The notes beneath the pieces were generated by a model. It was given only the letters and a program-made list of their open reading frames with translations. It was not told the origin of the DNA and ran no database searches. This document shows positions 44,954-57,553 of a stretch of 64,000 bases of DNA, in pieces (position 1 is the stretch's first letter; every line of letters starts with the position of its first letter). Both the position numbers and the translations under genes were made by a program. The DNA lies in NCBI RefSeq assembly GCF_034702125.1, contig NC_085875.1, positions 50,674,007-50,738,006 of the forward strand, in the 5' to 3' direction. This DNA comes from Engraulis encrasicolus. Lineage: Eukaryota; Chordata; Actinopteri; Clupeiformes; Engraulidae.

Positions 44954-45335
44954 TCTCAGAATTTTACACAGACTTTTGACTCCTGATAGTAATTTGCCTT
45001 TCTATAGTGTTGTCAATACTCTATTTGGATCTGCATATAGGATGGACACTGAACTTTGTCAACATCAAAATAAAAATGGCACCTGCTAAATATTTCTCGT
45101 ATAATAATAATGTGTAAACAGAGATCTTATAGAGAGAGATACGTCATTCTAGTTCATTTCCGGTATCCACTTTCTGTCGGGTGAACGCACCCGCATTTTA
45201 ACGCACCCCCTTCCTTCTGCCGAAGACAAGCCGCGCACCCCCAGCCCAAACTTCTGCATGTGTATACACACAAAAAAAATTATTAAAGTGATTAATTACG
45301 ATTATTCTTGCTTGAGACATTAATCAATACCTTAA

Positions 45336-45691
45336 AGGGACACTGTGCAGGAAATGGTCAAAAAAGGTACTGCAACTATTCTGCTCATTGAAACTGGGCT
45401 GCCTATTGCCAAATTTGATATTTTCATGAACATTTACTAGGTAATAAACTAATATTTTCAAGTATGATCCAAGTACAGTCATTTTTGCAGCTAAAAATGC
45501 CTATTTCTGGATATTCAAAATGGCGGACCATGTAGATCCCCCTTTTCATGTTTGAAAAGTCCCATTTTCCCCGTCATAATGAATACTTAAAAATTGATAG
45601 TGGTGGTGAGTATTCATGGAAAAGGTAACATTAGTGAATGGGCAGCATGAATTCTGGAAATAAACAACTAAATATCTCACACAGTGTCCCT
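45336..45691. mobile_element. TTAA-flanked MITE, 356 bp
   Basis: Inverted ends AGGGACACTGTG and CACAGTGTCCCT with TTAA on both sides (45332-45335 and 45692-45695). This matches piggyBac- or Kolobok-type target preference. No coding capacity. Confidence 0.85.
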
Positions 45692-45695
45692 TTAA

Positions 45696-46683
45696 TGACA
45701 AAACCAAAACGTGTTTAATTTGGTTTTGAATTGGCCTAATTATAATGTCCACTAGCAGAATTGTGATCACAACCTCAACACAAACAAAAATCCGCGCACC
45801 CCCTGAAATCAATGCCCCCTTAGGAGACCCAACTTGAGCACACTCTTTTGCATTGGGTGGGCGGGTTTTGAATCCTCTTTATTACTCCACCCTCTTTGGT
45901 GTAAATGAAAGAAAATGATTCAATCAGACTTTTGCCAGAAAAAATAGATAACAGTAGGCCTAACTGTTAACAGTTTTTCTCCATTGGTTTAACATTCTCA
46001 AAACAACATGGACAGATGTTGCAATCTTTCACAACAGAATGGCATTTCTCATACTTTCAAACGCTATGTCTCAAATGTCTGTCTCAAATATCTAGTGCAT
46101 CTTAGTGCAAATAGTTATGAACAAGAAGCCTGCAGTTAAAGGAATGTTCTGACGTAAAATTAAAGTTTTATTATTGAATTGGCATGCCACATAATGTGTG
46201 ATCAGCCATTCTGGGAAATGCCGCAGCATTACGGAGTTAGCTTATTTTGATCTTTTTAGCTAAAAAAGCTGCCAACGCTAACCACTGGGGCCAAATTTAA
46301 ATATCTAATATTTCAACAGTCAGGGCAATTAGCATTTGAATCACCGAAGTCACAAGCAATGAGATGTGTCTGCATTAGATAATCTGGCATTTCAGATATC
46401 TTCAATAGCATTACCAATCATTAAATCTCCCACTTCACGATCTCTTTAACCTATTTATTTATGAAAAACTGTCCTGTGCTGTGTCATTAAAACTGCTGCT
46501 TTACTGCCTTCTGTGAGCTATTTATAGATTATAGACCTGCATAAAAATGCAGTCAAAAATATTGCTAACATAATGCAAAACATGGTTGCAGAACATAAAA
46601 TGCAGTGGCCAACTAATCGGCCATTTCATCTTAATAGCATCCAAACTTAGAGTATAGACACTCCTGCCTTTCTCACTCTCTCT
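45696..46683. other. Intron sequence, no features recognised
   Basis: AT-rich, non-coding by inspection, with one TAGGCCTA octamer near 45955. No inverted repeats were recognised. Confidence 0.4.
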
Positions 46684-47230
<547 letters not shown>

Positions 47231-47238
47231 CTACTGAA

Positions 47239-48107
47239 CAGGGGTGGAAAGTAACTAATTACATTGCTAATTGATTTACTGTAATTAAGTACTTTTATGA
47301 TTAACTTGTAATGTTTTAAGTAGTTTTTAAAATGTGTAATTTTACTCTTACTCAAATTACATTTTGGCCCAAGTAGTTTTACTTAATTACATTTGAACCT
47401 GCCTTGAGTACTGAGTAAATTCTGATAGGTAGAGAAAAATTAAATTAAGACATCTGCCAGAAATGAAGGAACCTGTGCGTATTTATCATTTCACATACAG
47501 TAAATGATCTGTTTTGGAGTAATACATTGTATGATTATCCAGCGCCCTGATCATGTCACTGATTTGACAGCCCAATAGTCGGCAATGGGCAGACCCTGGG
47601 CCTGCTTATTATTTTGATTCTGCTCAAAATTCCATAACCAGGTCAATCTGGCAAACATGGATATTTGAAGTTCGTATCCGTCTCCTTTTTGGAGACAATT
47701 AAAGTTGGGCATTTGAACTTCCCCACTGCAAAATAAGCCAGAGGCAAGAGTGGCCTGATTGATCGTTTTGCAGGTTGAAGGCCCTCTGAGAATGCGGTGC
47801 TCAAGGCCAGGTCAACGCTCGCAGGGTTTTGTAGTAAAGATAGCCAGATTATTGGAAGATGACTGGAGAAGAGATAGACAGAGGTCACGGAGAGCGCTAT
47901 TCAAGAAGAAAAATGTAATTTCGATAGAAAAGTTAACTGAAAGCAAGTAAGTATTACATTGTGAAAGAAGTAATTTTGTACTTTTACTCGAGTAGATTTT
48001 CAATGAGGTAATTTTACTTTTACTCTGAGTAGATTTCAAAACAAGTAATGATACTTTTACTCAATTAGGCCTACATTTTTTCTGTAGGCCTACTCTTTCC
48101 ACCTCTG
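47239..48107. mobile_element. hAT element, 869 bp, TSD CTACTGAA
   Basis: Ends CAGGGGTGGAAAGTAAC and CTTTCCACCTCTG are inverted and flanked by a perfect 8-bp duplication CTACTGAA (47231-47238 and 48108-48115). The terminal regions repeat TACTTTTACTC-like phrases. Open frames inside show no transposase domain. Confidence 0.92.
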
Positions 48108-48115
48108 CTACTGAA

Positions 48116-49514
48116 TAATGGTAATGGGAACGGAACATTCGTGATGGGGCTTTGCACTGTACGTGTCTGTAAGGGAAGGACATCGGAGTTCGTAAATTTA
48201 CTGACACCTTCATGCGGATTCACTGGATTTACACTGGACTATTGTATGCATTGTGATCCACTGATTGTACGGCTGTCCGCAACAAGCAACACAACATATT
48301 CCTGCCCATTCACCTGCATCTATTGGAGTGAGTAGGCTGTAGACTGAAGCGCAACACCCTCAAAGACCAATCACTAGTGAACGGCTGTGTAGAGCTGTAC
48401 TTGTCTGTGCCTCCCTTGGTTCACAAGACCTTTGTTATGATAGGCCTATCTCTGAATGTTTTCAAGTTTGTTTATTGCTGAAACCCAACCAATATAGGCC
48501 TACTTAGATATTTCAATTTGACCCCAGCGGTTAGCATTGACTGCTTTTTTCAGAATGGCTCATTATGTGGCATACCCATTCGATGGTAACACTTTCATTT
48601 TACGACAAAACATTCCTTTAACACAATGAGCACATATAAAATATTTTTCATATAGATCTTGCTGATTTAAACGGATTTGTCCATTCTCATTGTAATGGTC
48701 GTTTTCTCCAAAACATCGCAGCATGATTTCATTGAAGCCTTGTTTAACACAGTCAATGTAGAATACTTCAACAATTTCTTTAGTCAGTAGGCCTACATTC
48801 CTGACAGTAATTGACAGTCAGTCAATATTGGAAATGTAGGCTACTAATTTGTACTAATATATAGGCCTACAGTATATATAGCATATATATAGTTTTCTCT
48901 GTTATTTGGCTAATTTCTTGGAATTTCAAATGCATTCTGTTTTGAATAACATACTGGTATTTGTTCATGTTATTTAGATAATGTCATGTCTGTTTTGAGA
49001 AATGAGGCAAACCCATGTAGAGTCCTGTAATATAGGCCTATGGATGTTACTTTATATGTGTGAATAAAAAAAATGTTAAGGTAAAATTTCCTTGGCAGAA
49101 TTAGCAAAGTGTCTGTTTTGTCGAACTTCAATGCTTTTTCTCACCTTTTCTCAATTTTATACATACCTGTAGTTGAAATCTGTTAGCTGTACCTCTATGA
49201 CAAAACATCTGAAGGATATGTGCAATTTAATTGTTACGGTAGCCTAGGCTACTGACTATTTAGATGGGAACAGGATTTAGTTCTGAACCATGAATGAACA
49301 GTATTGGGAGAAATATGACATTTTGCTAGTTATCTGTTGAATGTTCTGTTGTGCAGAACTGTAAGAGTGCCTGGTCAAATTAACAAATAGTTAAAGGAAT
49401 GTCATCTCAGTTTGAAGAAATGAGCCAAACCAATGGAGAAAAAAATATTTGAAAATTAAAAAAAAAATACGGTTTGAGAAACTGCAGATTTTCTCAATTG
49501 GTTTGATACCGTTC
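48116..49514. other. Intron sequence rich in TAGGCCTA
   Basis: AT-rich non-coding sequence with five TAGGCCTA octamers between 48440 and 49040. No gene or element end was recognised. Confidence 0.4.
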
Positions 49515-49518
49515 TTAA

Positions 49519-49924
49519 CCCTATCCAGACCGGTGGGGGGGGGGTTGTCAGAAAACTGTTCTAGCTCGCCCTCCTACCTGCAAAACAATACAACATTTTA
49601 CACTAAAATGACATTCATAACATTGCTGATCTAAGTCTCATCATCATCACTTTTCATATTTTTTTTACATTTTCATTAGCATCAGACACCCTTGTGAACA
49701 TTTGAAGTGGTCTGAAGCACATAGTAACCAAAATTGATGAACATTACCCAAGTTAGATGGAAAATACATTAAGGTGACATTTTGGGCAATAAAATCAGGA
49801 AATGACGTCATACTGATGTCATAATATCCAATAATGACACGAAACTGATGTCAGTCATAGGCTAGATCTTTGGCTGAAGATCATCCCCTCCAAGTTTGGT
49901 GGTCATACGCCATTCGGTTCCTAA
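49519..49924. mobile_element. TTAA MITE, right end truncated
   Basis: Starts CCCTATCCAGACCGG after TTAA (49515-49518) and is similar to most of 10856-11430, including the G run and ATGACGTCATACTGATGTC. It stops at CGGTTCCTAAAGC, without the right end seen in the other copy. Confidence 0.75.
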
Positions 49925-50290
49925 AGCTGGGCTTACTGTGCGACTTTTGCCCCGATTTTGCCCCGATTTGGCACTCGCACGACTTTTGGAGAGTCGGGCC
50001 GATTTCTTGCTCAATCGCAGGTCAATAGGCTAGTGAGTCTCGCATCGTGCAGTGTACATGAGGTAACGACAAGCGATTTTGCCTCACGATCGTGCAATCG
50101 CAGGGTCGCAAGAAAATCAAAACGGTTTTAAATTCTGGTCTTGGCTCGTGCGTAAATCGCACAGTTAAAGCAGTGCTACGACCCGATTTGACACTTCACA
50201 TGCACAAATTAATAGGGTCGTGCGATTCGCTGTTGAGCGCGACCTCATCTCCACCTGCTTTTATTGCTGTGCAGAAGGCTATAAGTGGCA
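49925..50290. mobile_element. Possible MITE fragment
   Basis: Begins GCTGGGCTTACTGTGCGAC at the truncation point of the preceding MITE and contains multiple TCGCA/TGCGA and CCCCGATTT words. The opposite end is not clear. Confidence 0.35.
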
Positions 50291-50526
50291 GATTAGCTGG
50301 AATTTACGCACAACCTTTTTTCTCCCTGGCCCTGACCGCTGTTAACTTCTGTTCCATGCCGTCTGTCACAAATGTGATTTGGTACGTTGCATATTTCATC
50401 AGGAGGCCAACGTTTCCCAATCCCAAACATAGGCTACATGAATCCTCTTGCTGTTTCCCAAACATTCTGTTAATCATTAGGCCTAGACCTGAAACTGTTT
50501 GAGCAACTTCTGGATTCATTAGGTAA

Positions 50527-50672
50527 GGGTTAACGTTCGGCGAGAAGGTCGCTACCGTGGAATAGCAGCACGACAGAGAGAATCTTTAGACCCCGACGCG
50601 GAGCGGAGGGGTCTTGTTCTCTCTGAAGTGCTGCTATTCCACAAAGCGACCGACTCGCCGAAAGTTAACCCG
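50527..50672. repeat. Hairpin MITE-like palindrome
   Basis: The left arm GGGTTAACGTTCGGCGAG...GGAATAGCAGCA pairs with the right arm TGCTGCTATTCC...CTCGCCGAAAGTTAACCC over about 42 bp with few mismatches. The centre has a second short inverted stretch, GAGAGAAT...GTTCTCTC. Confidence 0.75.
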
Positions 50673-50814
50673 CTTATTATATGGATATACACATGATTCA
50701 CACATGATTCACACATGCGGGGACATTTCTTTAGACCTATTTAATGTTAAGATTGTTGCTGCGCAAAACAAAACAGTGCCGTTGTGGAACACCGCTAGGC
50801 AACAGCTAGGTAGG

Positions 50815-51080
50815 CTAGCCAGGACAACAGGTGTTGTCTATCACAGCAGCTGATTAGAGTGACAAAAGACCGGACCTCCTGCGGAGTGATATCATTCGCT
50901 TTAGCCACTGACTTGTATACAAGCCAGTGGCTTTAGCAGTGAACCAGAGAGGCTATGAGTGAACGTCTTGTTGCCATTGACAGCGGTAGCCAGGACAACG
51001 GGTGCTGTCTATCACAGCAGCTGATTAGAGTCTTGTTGAAAAGTCGCTTTAGCAGTGAAAAGTCTTGTTGCCATTGACAG
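50815..51080 (+). repeat. Local duplication of a 40-bp segment
   Basis: AGGACAACAGGTGTTGTCTA...CAGCTGATTAGAGT at about 50819-50859 recurs at about 50991-51030, and GTCTTGTTGCCATTGACAG occurs twice (about 50967 and 51062). The copies alternate, giving a partial tandem array of about 170-bp units. A hairpin AGCCACTG...CAGTGGCT lies at 50902-50931. Confidence 0.6.
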
Positions 51081-51096
51081 AGGTCTGTTATAGACC

Positions 51097-51826
51097 CATG
51101 GGCGTAGGTTTAGGGGGGGACGCTTGTGACATGTCCCTACCAATATTTAAGGGATATAAAATTGTCCCTACCGATTTTAGCCATATTATTTTAATGTAGG
51201 CCTATCGAAAATCTACATTGATTAGTTTAATATTTCAATATACTACAAAGTGGTAGCATTCATTAAAAAATATATATATTTTGAACTGGCTGTGTTCTTT
51301 ATGATATGAGAGACTCCGCGGTTTATTCGGAGATATGGCGACCCACGTCGCTATTGGGTGTAACAGACTGAAGGGTCATTAGACGGCAGCCAGGTAGTTT
51401 CAGGTGGAAGCAGTGGTCCATGTGCCAGTGGTGCTGAAAGCCCCAACTTAAACTGCATTAGTGTTTCAACATCAGCTTTATAAGCTTCAGAGACGACAAA
51501 AAGAAAAGGGCGGTAGGCCTAAGTTATTTCGCCATCGCAAGTTCAACACCAGAAGAATTATATTTTGAAGACGGGCAAACGCTAAATGCGGTTCATCATT
51601 TGCTCATGACGACAAACAAGTAGCGCTTGCCGCGTGAGGTAAAAAGTTTAGCAAAAGGAATACATTTCGAGTTGTGACTCCTCTGGCATTCTTCTGAGAA
51701 TAACAGTCAACTGTATTTTGTGGGTAGGGAAACGTTCTCTCATGCGCAGCTTCTCCTAGGATAAAAAGAGCCGCTTTCCGTAAGGATTCTTAAAGGAGCC
51801 GCCGCCCTTTTTTAAGTCAGTGAGAG

Positions 51827-51889
<63 letters not shown>

Positions 51890-52242
51890 TATGTCCAGGC
51901 CCAATAGAAATGCTGAATCGTTGAAGCAATCTTGTTCAAATGATAGATATAGCCTATAGGCCTATGTATTTTACATGTACCACTTGGGTCTGTTTATTTT
52001 TGGAAAAAAGGAGATGAGCCCTGGTCTATGTGCCACCTGGATTAAGAAACCCTCTTCTCAAGACTTAGTCATTATTTTGGTAGGCCTAACGCGCACAGCT
52101 TATTTGAGCAAATGTTCAAATATATGAATGTATATAAATCTGGTAATTACAGTGGGATTAATCTAGATTAAAAAAAACACAATCTATGAAATTGGGTGGG
52201 GGGTGAATTTGTCCCTATGCTCACACGAAACCTACGCCCTTG
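51097..52242. mobile_element. hAT element, 1146 bp, TSD TATAGACC
   Basis: Ends CATGGGCGTAGGTTT and AAACCTACGCCCTTG are inverted (CA(T/A)GGGCG, a hAT-like terminus) and are flanked by a perfect 8-bp duplication TATAGACC (51089-51096 and 52243-52250). Non-coding; contains a TC microsatellite and four TAGGCCTA octamers. Confidence 0.93.
51829..51887. repeat. (TC)n microsatellite
   Basis: Pure TC dinucleotide run of about 29 units inside the 51097-52242 hAT element. Confidence 0.97.
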
Positions 52243-52250
52243 TATAGACC

Positions 52251-52940
52251 AACCCGTCCGTTATCGGAAAATAACAGACGTCCGAACGTTGGGGAGCCCC
52301 GTTGAAATGAATGGAGCATTCGACAGATGACGTCACAACCATATAATAAGCTAATATAATGGTTGTTGCAATCATGTTACACATGTTAATTGTTGACATA
52401 ACTTTGGCTACCTGTTCTGCGGTAGATTTAATAGGGCCTAAATGCACAATTTGCAAAGTCTTATTATAAAAGCCAGGGCTTTCTTTAGATCACTTCCAAA
52501 GTCACAAGCAACCTTCAACATCATAAATAGGCTATTGACTGTTACCTGGCTGGAGAGGAGAACGGCATGTGGGGCTGCCCGGCACACTGCTGCCTGTGCA
52601 AAGCGCTTCTGAATCTGTAAGTTCAAACGCGCTCACGTTGACAAAGGGAGGGATGTGTGCCGTTGGAGGGGGCATGAGGCATTTTGGGGCATTATTAGCC
52701 TATCACACGTTTTTAATTGACAATTATGTCTAAATGATGATGGGAACATCGAGTAGGCCTACAGCGTTAACCCTACATTTAAGTAATGAAATAATTAAAA
52801 ATAAAAATAAAAAACGAACTTTCAATAGGGCACTTTGGTCCATTAAAGGCAACTTGGTGTTGCCCAATCAACACCTCGTGTCTATCTGTGCACGTCTATG
52901 GACCTAAACAACAAATGCCGTGAGAAGAACCCGTTACTGA
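52251..52940. other. Intron sequence, no features recognised
   Basis: No element boundary or exon could be supported. One TAGGCCTA octamer lies near 52755. Confidence 0.35.
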
Positions 52941-52944
52941 GGTG

Positions 52945-53211
52945 CTGTTTCCACGTAGCAGGATATATTTTTAGCATGGTATTTCTTTCTCCTGTTTAGA
53001 TGTAAACGCAACATGTGGATAAATAAATCCTCCATTGTAACAAATGCGTTTCAGCCCCCTAAACAGGATATTTTTTTCTCCTGCTTTTTATACCTGGATT
53101 TTAAATATCTGCTACGTGGAAACGGAAAGCCAAAACCAATGCAAAACCAATGCAACCAAGAGAAAAAAATATCCACATATAAAAATATCCAGCTACGTGG
53201 AAACAGCACGT
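52945..53211. mobile_element. MITE with GTGCTGTTTCCACGTAGC ends
   Basis: The left end GCTGTTTCCACGTAGC...GGATAT is inverted at the right end (ATATCCAGCTACGTGGAAACAGC). A third copy, GCTACGTGGAAACGG, lies in the middle near 53111. Size is about 267 bp. Target duplication was not certain. Confidence 0.7.
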
Positions 53212-53339
53212 GAGACACAGCCCATGTAATTGGCTATTACCATAATGGCAAGGACCAAGTTGTTATGTGTCATAGGCACCAGTGTGATGTCAAAGATGTG
53301 GAGTAGGCTAGTATGGTGGCAAATTTCTTTTCAACAACT

Positions 53340-53830
53340 ATTACAGTTGTTACACCATGGTTTTACTATGAAAACGGACCATGGTTTTACTACGAGAACT
53401 GAACCATGGTTTCTAGTCACGTTTTTTTGAGCACGGTAAACCCATGGTTTAACTATGATTCAACCACGGTTTGACTATGGTAAATCTATGGTAAAACCAT
53501 GATTAGTTTTCATAGTAGAACCTTGTTTAATCTTTGTAAGGGCTACTACAGTACTATGACAGCTACTGCACTAGAACTATGGTTGGTTCATAGTTCTTAG
53601 AATCACCATGAATTGTGGTAGCCTAGTAAAACCATGGTTACTGCATTACAACCACGGTCGATTTTCGTAATCATGACACCATGGTAGAACGATGTTACTA
53701 CCTAAAAATCACAGTAATACCATAGTCAGCCATAGTACAATTATGGTAGGTTCAGAGTACTTAGAGTAATCATGACATACCATGGTAGAACCATGATAAT
53801 CATAGTACCATAATAAACCATGGCATATTT
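53340..53830. repeat. Degenerate ACCATGGT-rich array
   Basis: The palindrome ACCATGGT occurs at 53354, 53378, 53403, 53633, 53679 and 53779, with many one-base variants (CCCATGG, ACCACGG, ACCATGA, CTATGGT). Spacing is irregular, 20-60 bp, and the first copies share ACCATGGTTTTACTA. It looks like a decayed short tandem repeat with self-complementary units. Confidence 0.75.
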
Positions 53831-53896
53831 CCGTAAGGGTATACAGTAGTGCATTTAATTCAAAGTGCAGGCTTGGCTAGGCTTGTCTGCTGCTAC

Positions 53897-54137
53897 CTCC
53901 TTGGATTTGTGTCTGCTTCTTTAGGTGCTGCTGCCTCCTTGGCCTTCTTACCGGCTGTTGTCTTGGATGGTTCTGCCTTTGTAGGCTTGTTGTCTGCTGT
54001 TGTCTTGGATGCTGCAGCTTCCTTAGGCGTCTTGTTTGTTGCCTTAGGTGCTGCTGGCGTAAGTGCTGCAGTCTTAGACTTCTTGGCTTCAGAGGGCTTC
54101 CCCTCTGATGTTGCGGCAGACCGTTTGGTACCAGCGC
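53897..54137 (-). CDS. Linker exon of PYD-CARD gene, Lys/Ala-rich
   Basis: It encodes about 80 residues dominated by Lys, Ala, Thr and Pro with repeating phrases (KAEPSKTTA, KEAAAPKEA), likely a disordered tether between PYD and CARD. The acceptor AG is at 54138-54139. The PYD exon ends after one codon base and this exon supplies two, so the join is in frame (Cys-Ala-Gly-Thr-Lys). The best donor (GGAG/GTAGCA, at 53895-53896) leaves phase 2, which does not suit the CARD exon. The acceptor's pyrimidine tract is weak. Confidence 0.55.
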
Positions 54138-54374
54138 CTTCATAAATGACACACAAAAATAAATGTTTTAAAATTGGAATAAAATTATCTAATATTTAGT
54201 AAGACATGCAAAATTAATTGTACCTTGCGATTTCATTAAGCACAATGGCTGTTTGTTCAGATGTTTTTGGGCTTTTATGCCTTGTATTTAGGACAGGGCA
54301 GTGAGAGAGTGACAGGAATTAAGTGAGAGATCTGCATAGGGCCTCGAGGATCGAATCCAGGTCAGTGGTGCAAT

Positions 54375-54512
<138 letters not shown>

Positions 54513-54568
54513 AAAGTATACTAAACTTGAAATGAAGCAGTTAATTTGATGGTTCTACCCAAACTTAC

Positions 54569-54845
54569 ATTTTGTCAGTCGCTCCTTCAAGTTGTCGGCC
54601 GAAAGATTCTTGTTCATCTTCTTTAGGATGGTTACCATGGTGCTTCCAGCCGCTGAGGTGTACACCTCCACCATCAACTCCACTACCTCTTCTCTATCAC
54701 TATTCTCCAGCTTCCCCCATTCTATACTTCTACGTCCATTGTCCCTCAGATATTTTTTGAAAGACTTGAAGTCATTATCTGATAGATCACCTAAAGTCTT
54801 TCTGAGCAGGTTCTTCTGGGCTGCATTCATATTGAGTCCACACAG
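54569..54845 (-). CDS. Pyrin-domain (PYD) exon
   Basis: The ATG at 54830 begins a PYD of about 87 residues: LLRKTLGDLSDNDFKSFKKY, then IEWGKLENSDREEVVELMVE and TMVTILKKMNKNLSADNL, matching the helical pattern and the LENxDR core of fish pyrin domains. PYDs bind each other in inflammasome filaments. The exon ends at a perfect donor GTAAGT (54563-54568). A good acceptor (TTTATTTGTTCAG) lies at 54846, so a 5' non-coding exon probably exists upstream. Phase 1 at the donor fits the linker exon. Confidence 0.8.
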
Positions 54846-54879
54846 CTGAACAAATAAATGCCAGAGTGAGCCTGATAAA

Positions 54880-54992
54880 CAACAACAACAACATCATCAT
54901 TAATAATAATATTACTACTACTACTAATAATAATAATAATTAATAATAATAATAATAATTAATAATTAATAATTATGATAATAATAATACAT
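54880..54992. repeat. AAC/ATC/AAT trinucleotide repeats
   Basis: Mixed (AAC)n, (ATC)n, (ACT)n and (AAT)n tracts directly upstream of the PYD exon. Confidence 0.9.
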
Positions 54993-55497
54993 ATTACAGC
55001 TCTTTGAGTATGCCAACCTGGAAGTGTATACAGAGTCTGTGTGGAACAAGTACATCCAGGAAGAGGCAAATATAGGAATTACTTTATAAAATGCCATTTG
55101 TTCATCAGAAACCTGCCTAATTGGTGAATTTAAATTTGATCCACCACTTCGCTGATGCGTGAGTCCACTCACATATTCTGATGATGTACCCACATTCTAT
55201 ACATTCTATTATATAGAGTAGGCCTATAAGCCTACATGTATATAGATTTAGATAGAGTGCAGATCAATACTGAACACAACCCTTTTCAAAAGTAACATTT
55301 TGATATATTTCAGTTAGCCTACCACAAAAGATATCTCCACAATATGACAATAAGTTAAAGGAGTCATTGCACAGTTTCCAATCAAATTTGCATTTCCTGC
55401 TGTAAGCTATGACACCCCATGGAAAAGGACAAAAGGCCTGACAAAGAAAAAAAAGGTTGATTGTTAAAAAATTGTATCTACTGTGGTCCAAAACTTC
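54993..55497. other. Unassigned sequence upstream of PYD exon
   Basis: A 5' exon or promoter of the PYD-CARD gene would be expected here or further right, but no confident donor, TATA box or CpG-rich stretch was identified. Confidence 0.35.
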
Positions 55498-56299
55498 AAG
55501 ACGGATCTGCAACTGTCTCATGTTGCATATCCCGGTGCCCGACAGACCACCTTGGCAGGAGCATCTTTTAATGATAATGGTTATAGAAAGTTGTTATGCA
55601 AGTTTACCAGTTATTTAATGAAATACAAATCTAAACTGGGTTGATTATTTCCCATGGCACAATATGCCGCACATGGCGAGGAATGGCATATGTGGGTGCC
55701 GTCCACCAAAGAAGCCTTGCCTACAGCCCAGTCACAAAAAAAGCCCGTCAAGAGTTAACTGTATGTATGTTATGACCAGCTGGGGGCTGGGGTAGCCATA
55801 TACATGTATATAAGGTGGATCGAGGATACATTAATCATTGGGTCTCTATAAGCTTCTCTTCTTACTTCTCTATAGGGTACTCTTAACATAAGCTTCACAG
55901 ATGTTATATTTAACTATGCACATTCGCAAATAACTTATGTGTTTATTGAAATATTGTTCAAAATGTTACTTTCCAAAAGGGGTATAAGTTACTCATTATT
56001 GCTGTGCACATAGATAAGAGGGTTGGCTTATGAAATAATCAGAAATAAAATTCTTACCTTACCTTTAGTCTTCCTGTGAGTTTGTGTGCGTTTCTGTGAG
56101 CAACGTTAATGTCTTTCTGTGTGCTCTAGTCCAGGACAAAACCTTTTACACCAGTCTCACCTGTAGGGCAAGTTGTGGCCCGGATGCTATTATGATGTCA
56201 GTAACATGCTACTCTTGGACTCAATTCATTGGCCAATAAATATAGCCTAGATCAGACAGCCTAGCCTAACAATGGAATGATATTCTTTCTTTCCTTCCT

Positions 56300-56391
<92 letters not shown>

Positions 56392-56600
56392 TTTTTCAGA
56401 AATGAGACTGTCATAGCCACCACAGTCGAGCAGTCTATATTCAAACTGGTTATATTGCATTACTGCATACGTATATTGCACCATCCCAGTGGTTTGGTGA
56501 ATATTCAGCACTATATGACTATACCTTGTTGCCTGGTTTGGTTACATTCCTGATCCTCCTTCTGGGAAGTCATGTTTAGTAGAGTTTTAATATAAATGAA
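55498..56600 (+). repeat. Third copy of the 26.7-28.5 kb module
   Basis: 55498-56240 is clearly similar to 27100-27790, sharing GATCTGCAACTGTCTCA, ACAATATGC(T/C)GCACATGGC and GGACTCAATTCATTGGCCA. 56390-56600 is similar to 28085-28270 and 26740-26880. A CTTT microsatellite and a short extra segment interrupt it. Confidence 0.65.
56284..56394. repeat. (CTTT)n microsatellite, about 110 bp
   Basis: Tetranucleotide CTTT array with small variants at both ends. On the minus strand it makes a Lys-Glu-Arg repeat frame that is not a gene. Confidence 0.97.
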
Positions 56601-56645
56601 AGTAAAACAGCCCATGGGGCATATCCAATATATTCTCTGCTGACC

Positions 56646-56966
56646 TTGGGCACAAACGTGAGATTAAAGTGGACCATTGATTTTAAGGCAATGCTACTTG
56701 TGTTTAAATCATTAAATGGAATGGGACCCACATATCTACTGGATATGTTTCAGCTGTATGCACCGACCAGGTCACTAAGGTCAACGGAGAAGAATTTGCT
56801 GGTGATTCCAAAAGTCAAAACAAAGTGTGGAGAGGCAGCCTTTAGCTTCTATGCTTCAAAGCTTTGGAACCAGCTTCCAGATGACGTAAAAAATGCACCC
56901 ACTATTGATAGCTTTAAATCTAGACTCAAGACAAAGCTGTTCTCAGATGCTTTCTTAAATTATTGA
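56646..56966 (+). pseudogene. L2-type LINE ORF2 C-terminal fragment
   Basis: 106 residues with IDFKAMLLVFKSLNGMGPTYL, GEAAFSFYASKLWNQLPDDV and SFKSRLKTKLFSDAF, the conserved tail of L2-clade ORF2 proteins. The reverse transcriptase and endonuclease are missing by 5' truncation. The frame ends at a natural stop. Confidence 0.88.
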
Positions 56967-57196
56967 ATGAAAAGACGGTAAAATAAGAGAAGACAAAACC
57001 CTGACAATTCTAGACCCTATCAGGTAAACGGAAAAAAGGAGGCCAGACTCCTCTGTCGTCGAACAGTTAAATTCTGAGGATTGAATGAAAAGACGGTAAA
57101 ATAAGAGAAGACAAAACCCTGACAATTCTAGACCCTATCAGGTAAACGGGAAAAAGGAGGCCAGACTCCTCTGTCGTCGAACAGTTAAAATCTGAA
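56963..57196 (+). repeat. 117-bp tandem duplication
   Basis: 56963-57079 and 57080-57196 are nearly identical, starting ATTGAATGAAAAGACGG. The duplication begins at the ORF2 stop region. Confidence 0.9.
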
Positions 57197-57553
57197 GACT
57201 GCGTATGTTTTTCAAGGTTTTATGTTTTTCATGTTTTATTTTATTATTATTTTTACCTTATGTTTTATCTTAATGTTTTAAATGTTTTTTTGACTCTAAT
57301 TCATTTCCCTGTTTTCCTTTCATTTACATTTGTTAACTTTGTGAAGCACATTGAGTTGCACCTGTGTATGAAATGTGCTATATAAATAAACTTGCCTTGC
57401 CTTGCCTTGCCTTGCCATGGTGCCATTTGGGGCAAATTGCGTGCAGTCTGGGTTGACAGACAGCACATGAACATGTAACTCACCCGACTAACTTGGTATA
57501 GTGGCCAGAACGAGGGATAGTATCATCTTTCAGGTCCAAGTCCACCAATTAGG

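Larger units (their letters stand above)
56640..57417 (+). mobile_element. L2-type LINE 3' end
   Basis: A 5'-truncated non-LTR element with the C-terminal part of ORF2, a 3' UTR with a 117-bp tandem duplication, and a tail of (CTTGC)n repeats at 57390-57416 after ATATAAATAAACTTGC. A short repeat tail rather than poly-A is characteristic of L2-like LINEs. Confidence 0.85.

Noticed and set aside
56247..56511. Lys-Glu-Arg repeat open frame
   Set aside because: Translation of the CTTT microsatellite on the opposite strand.
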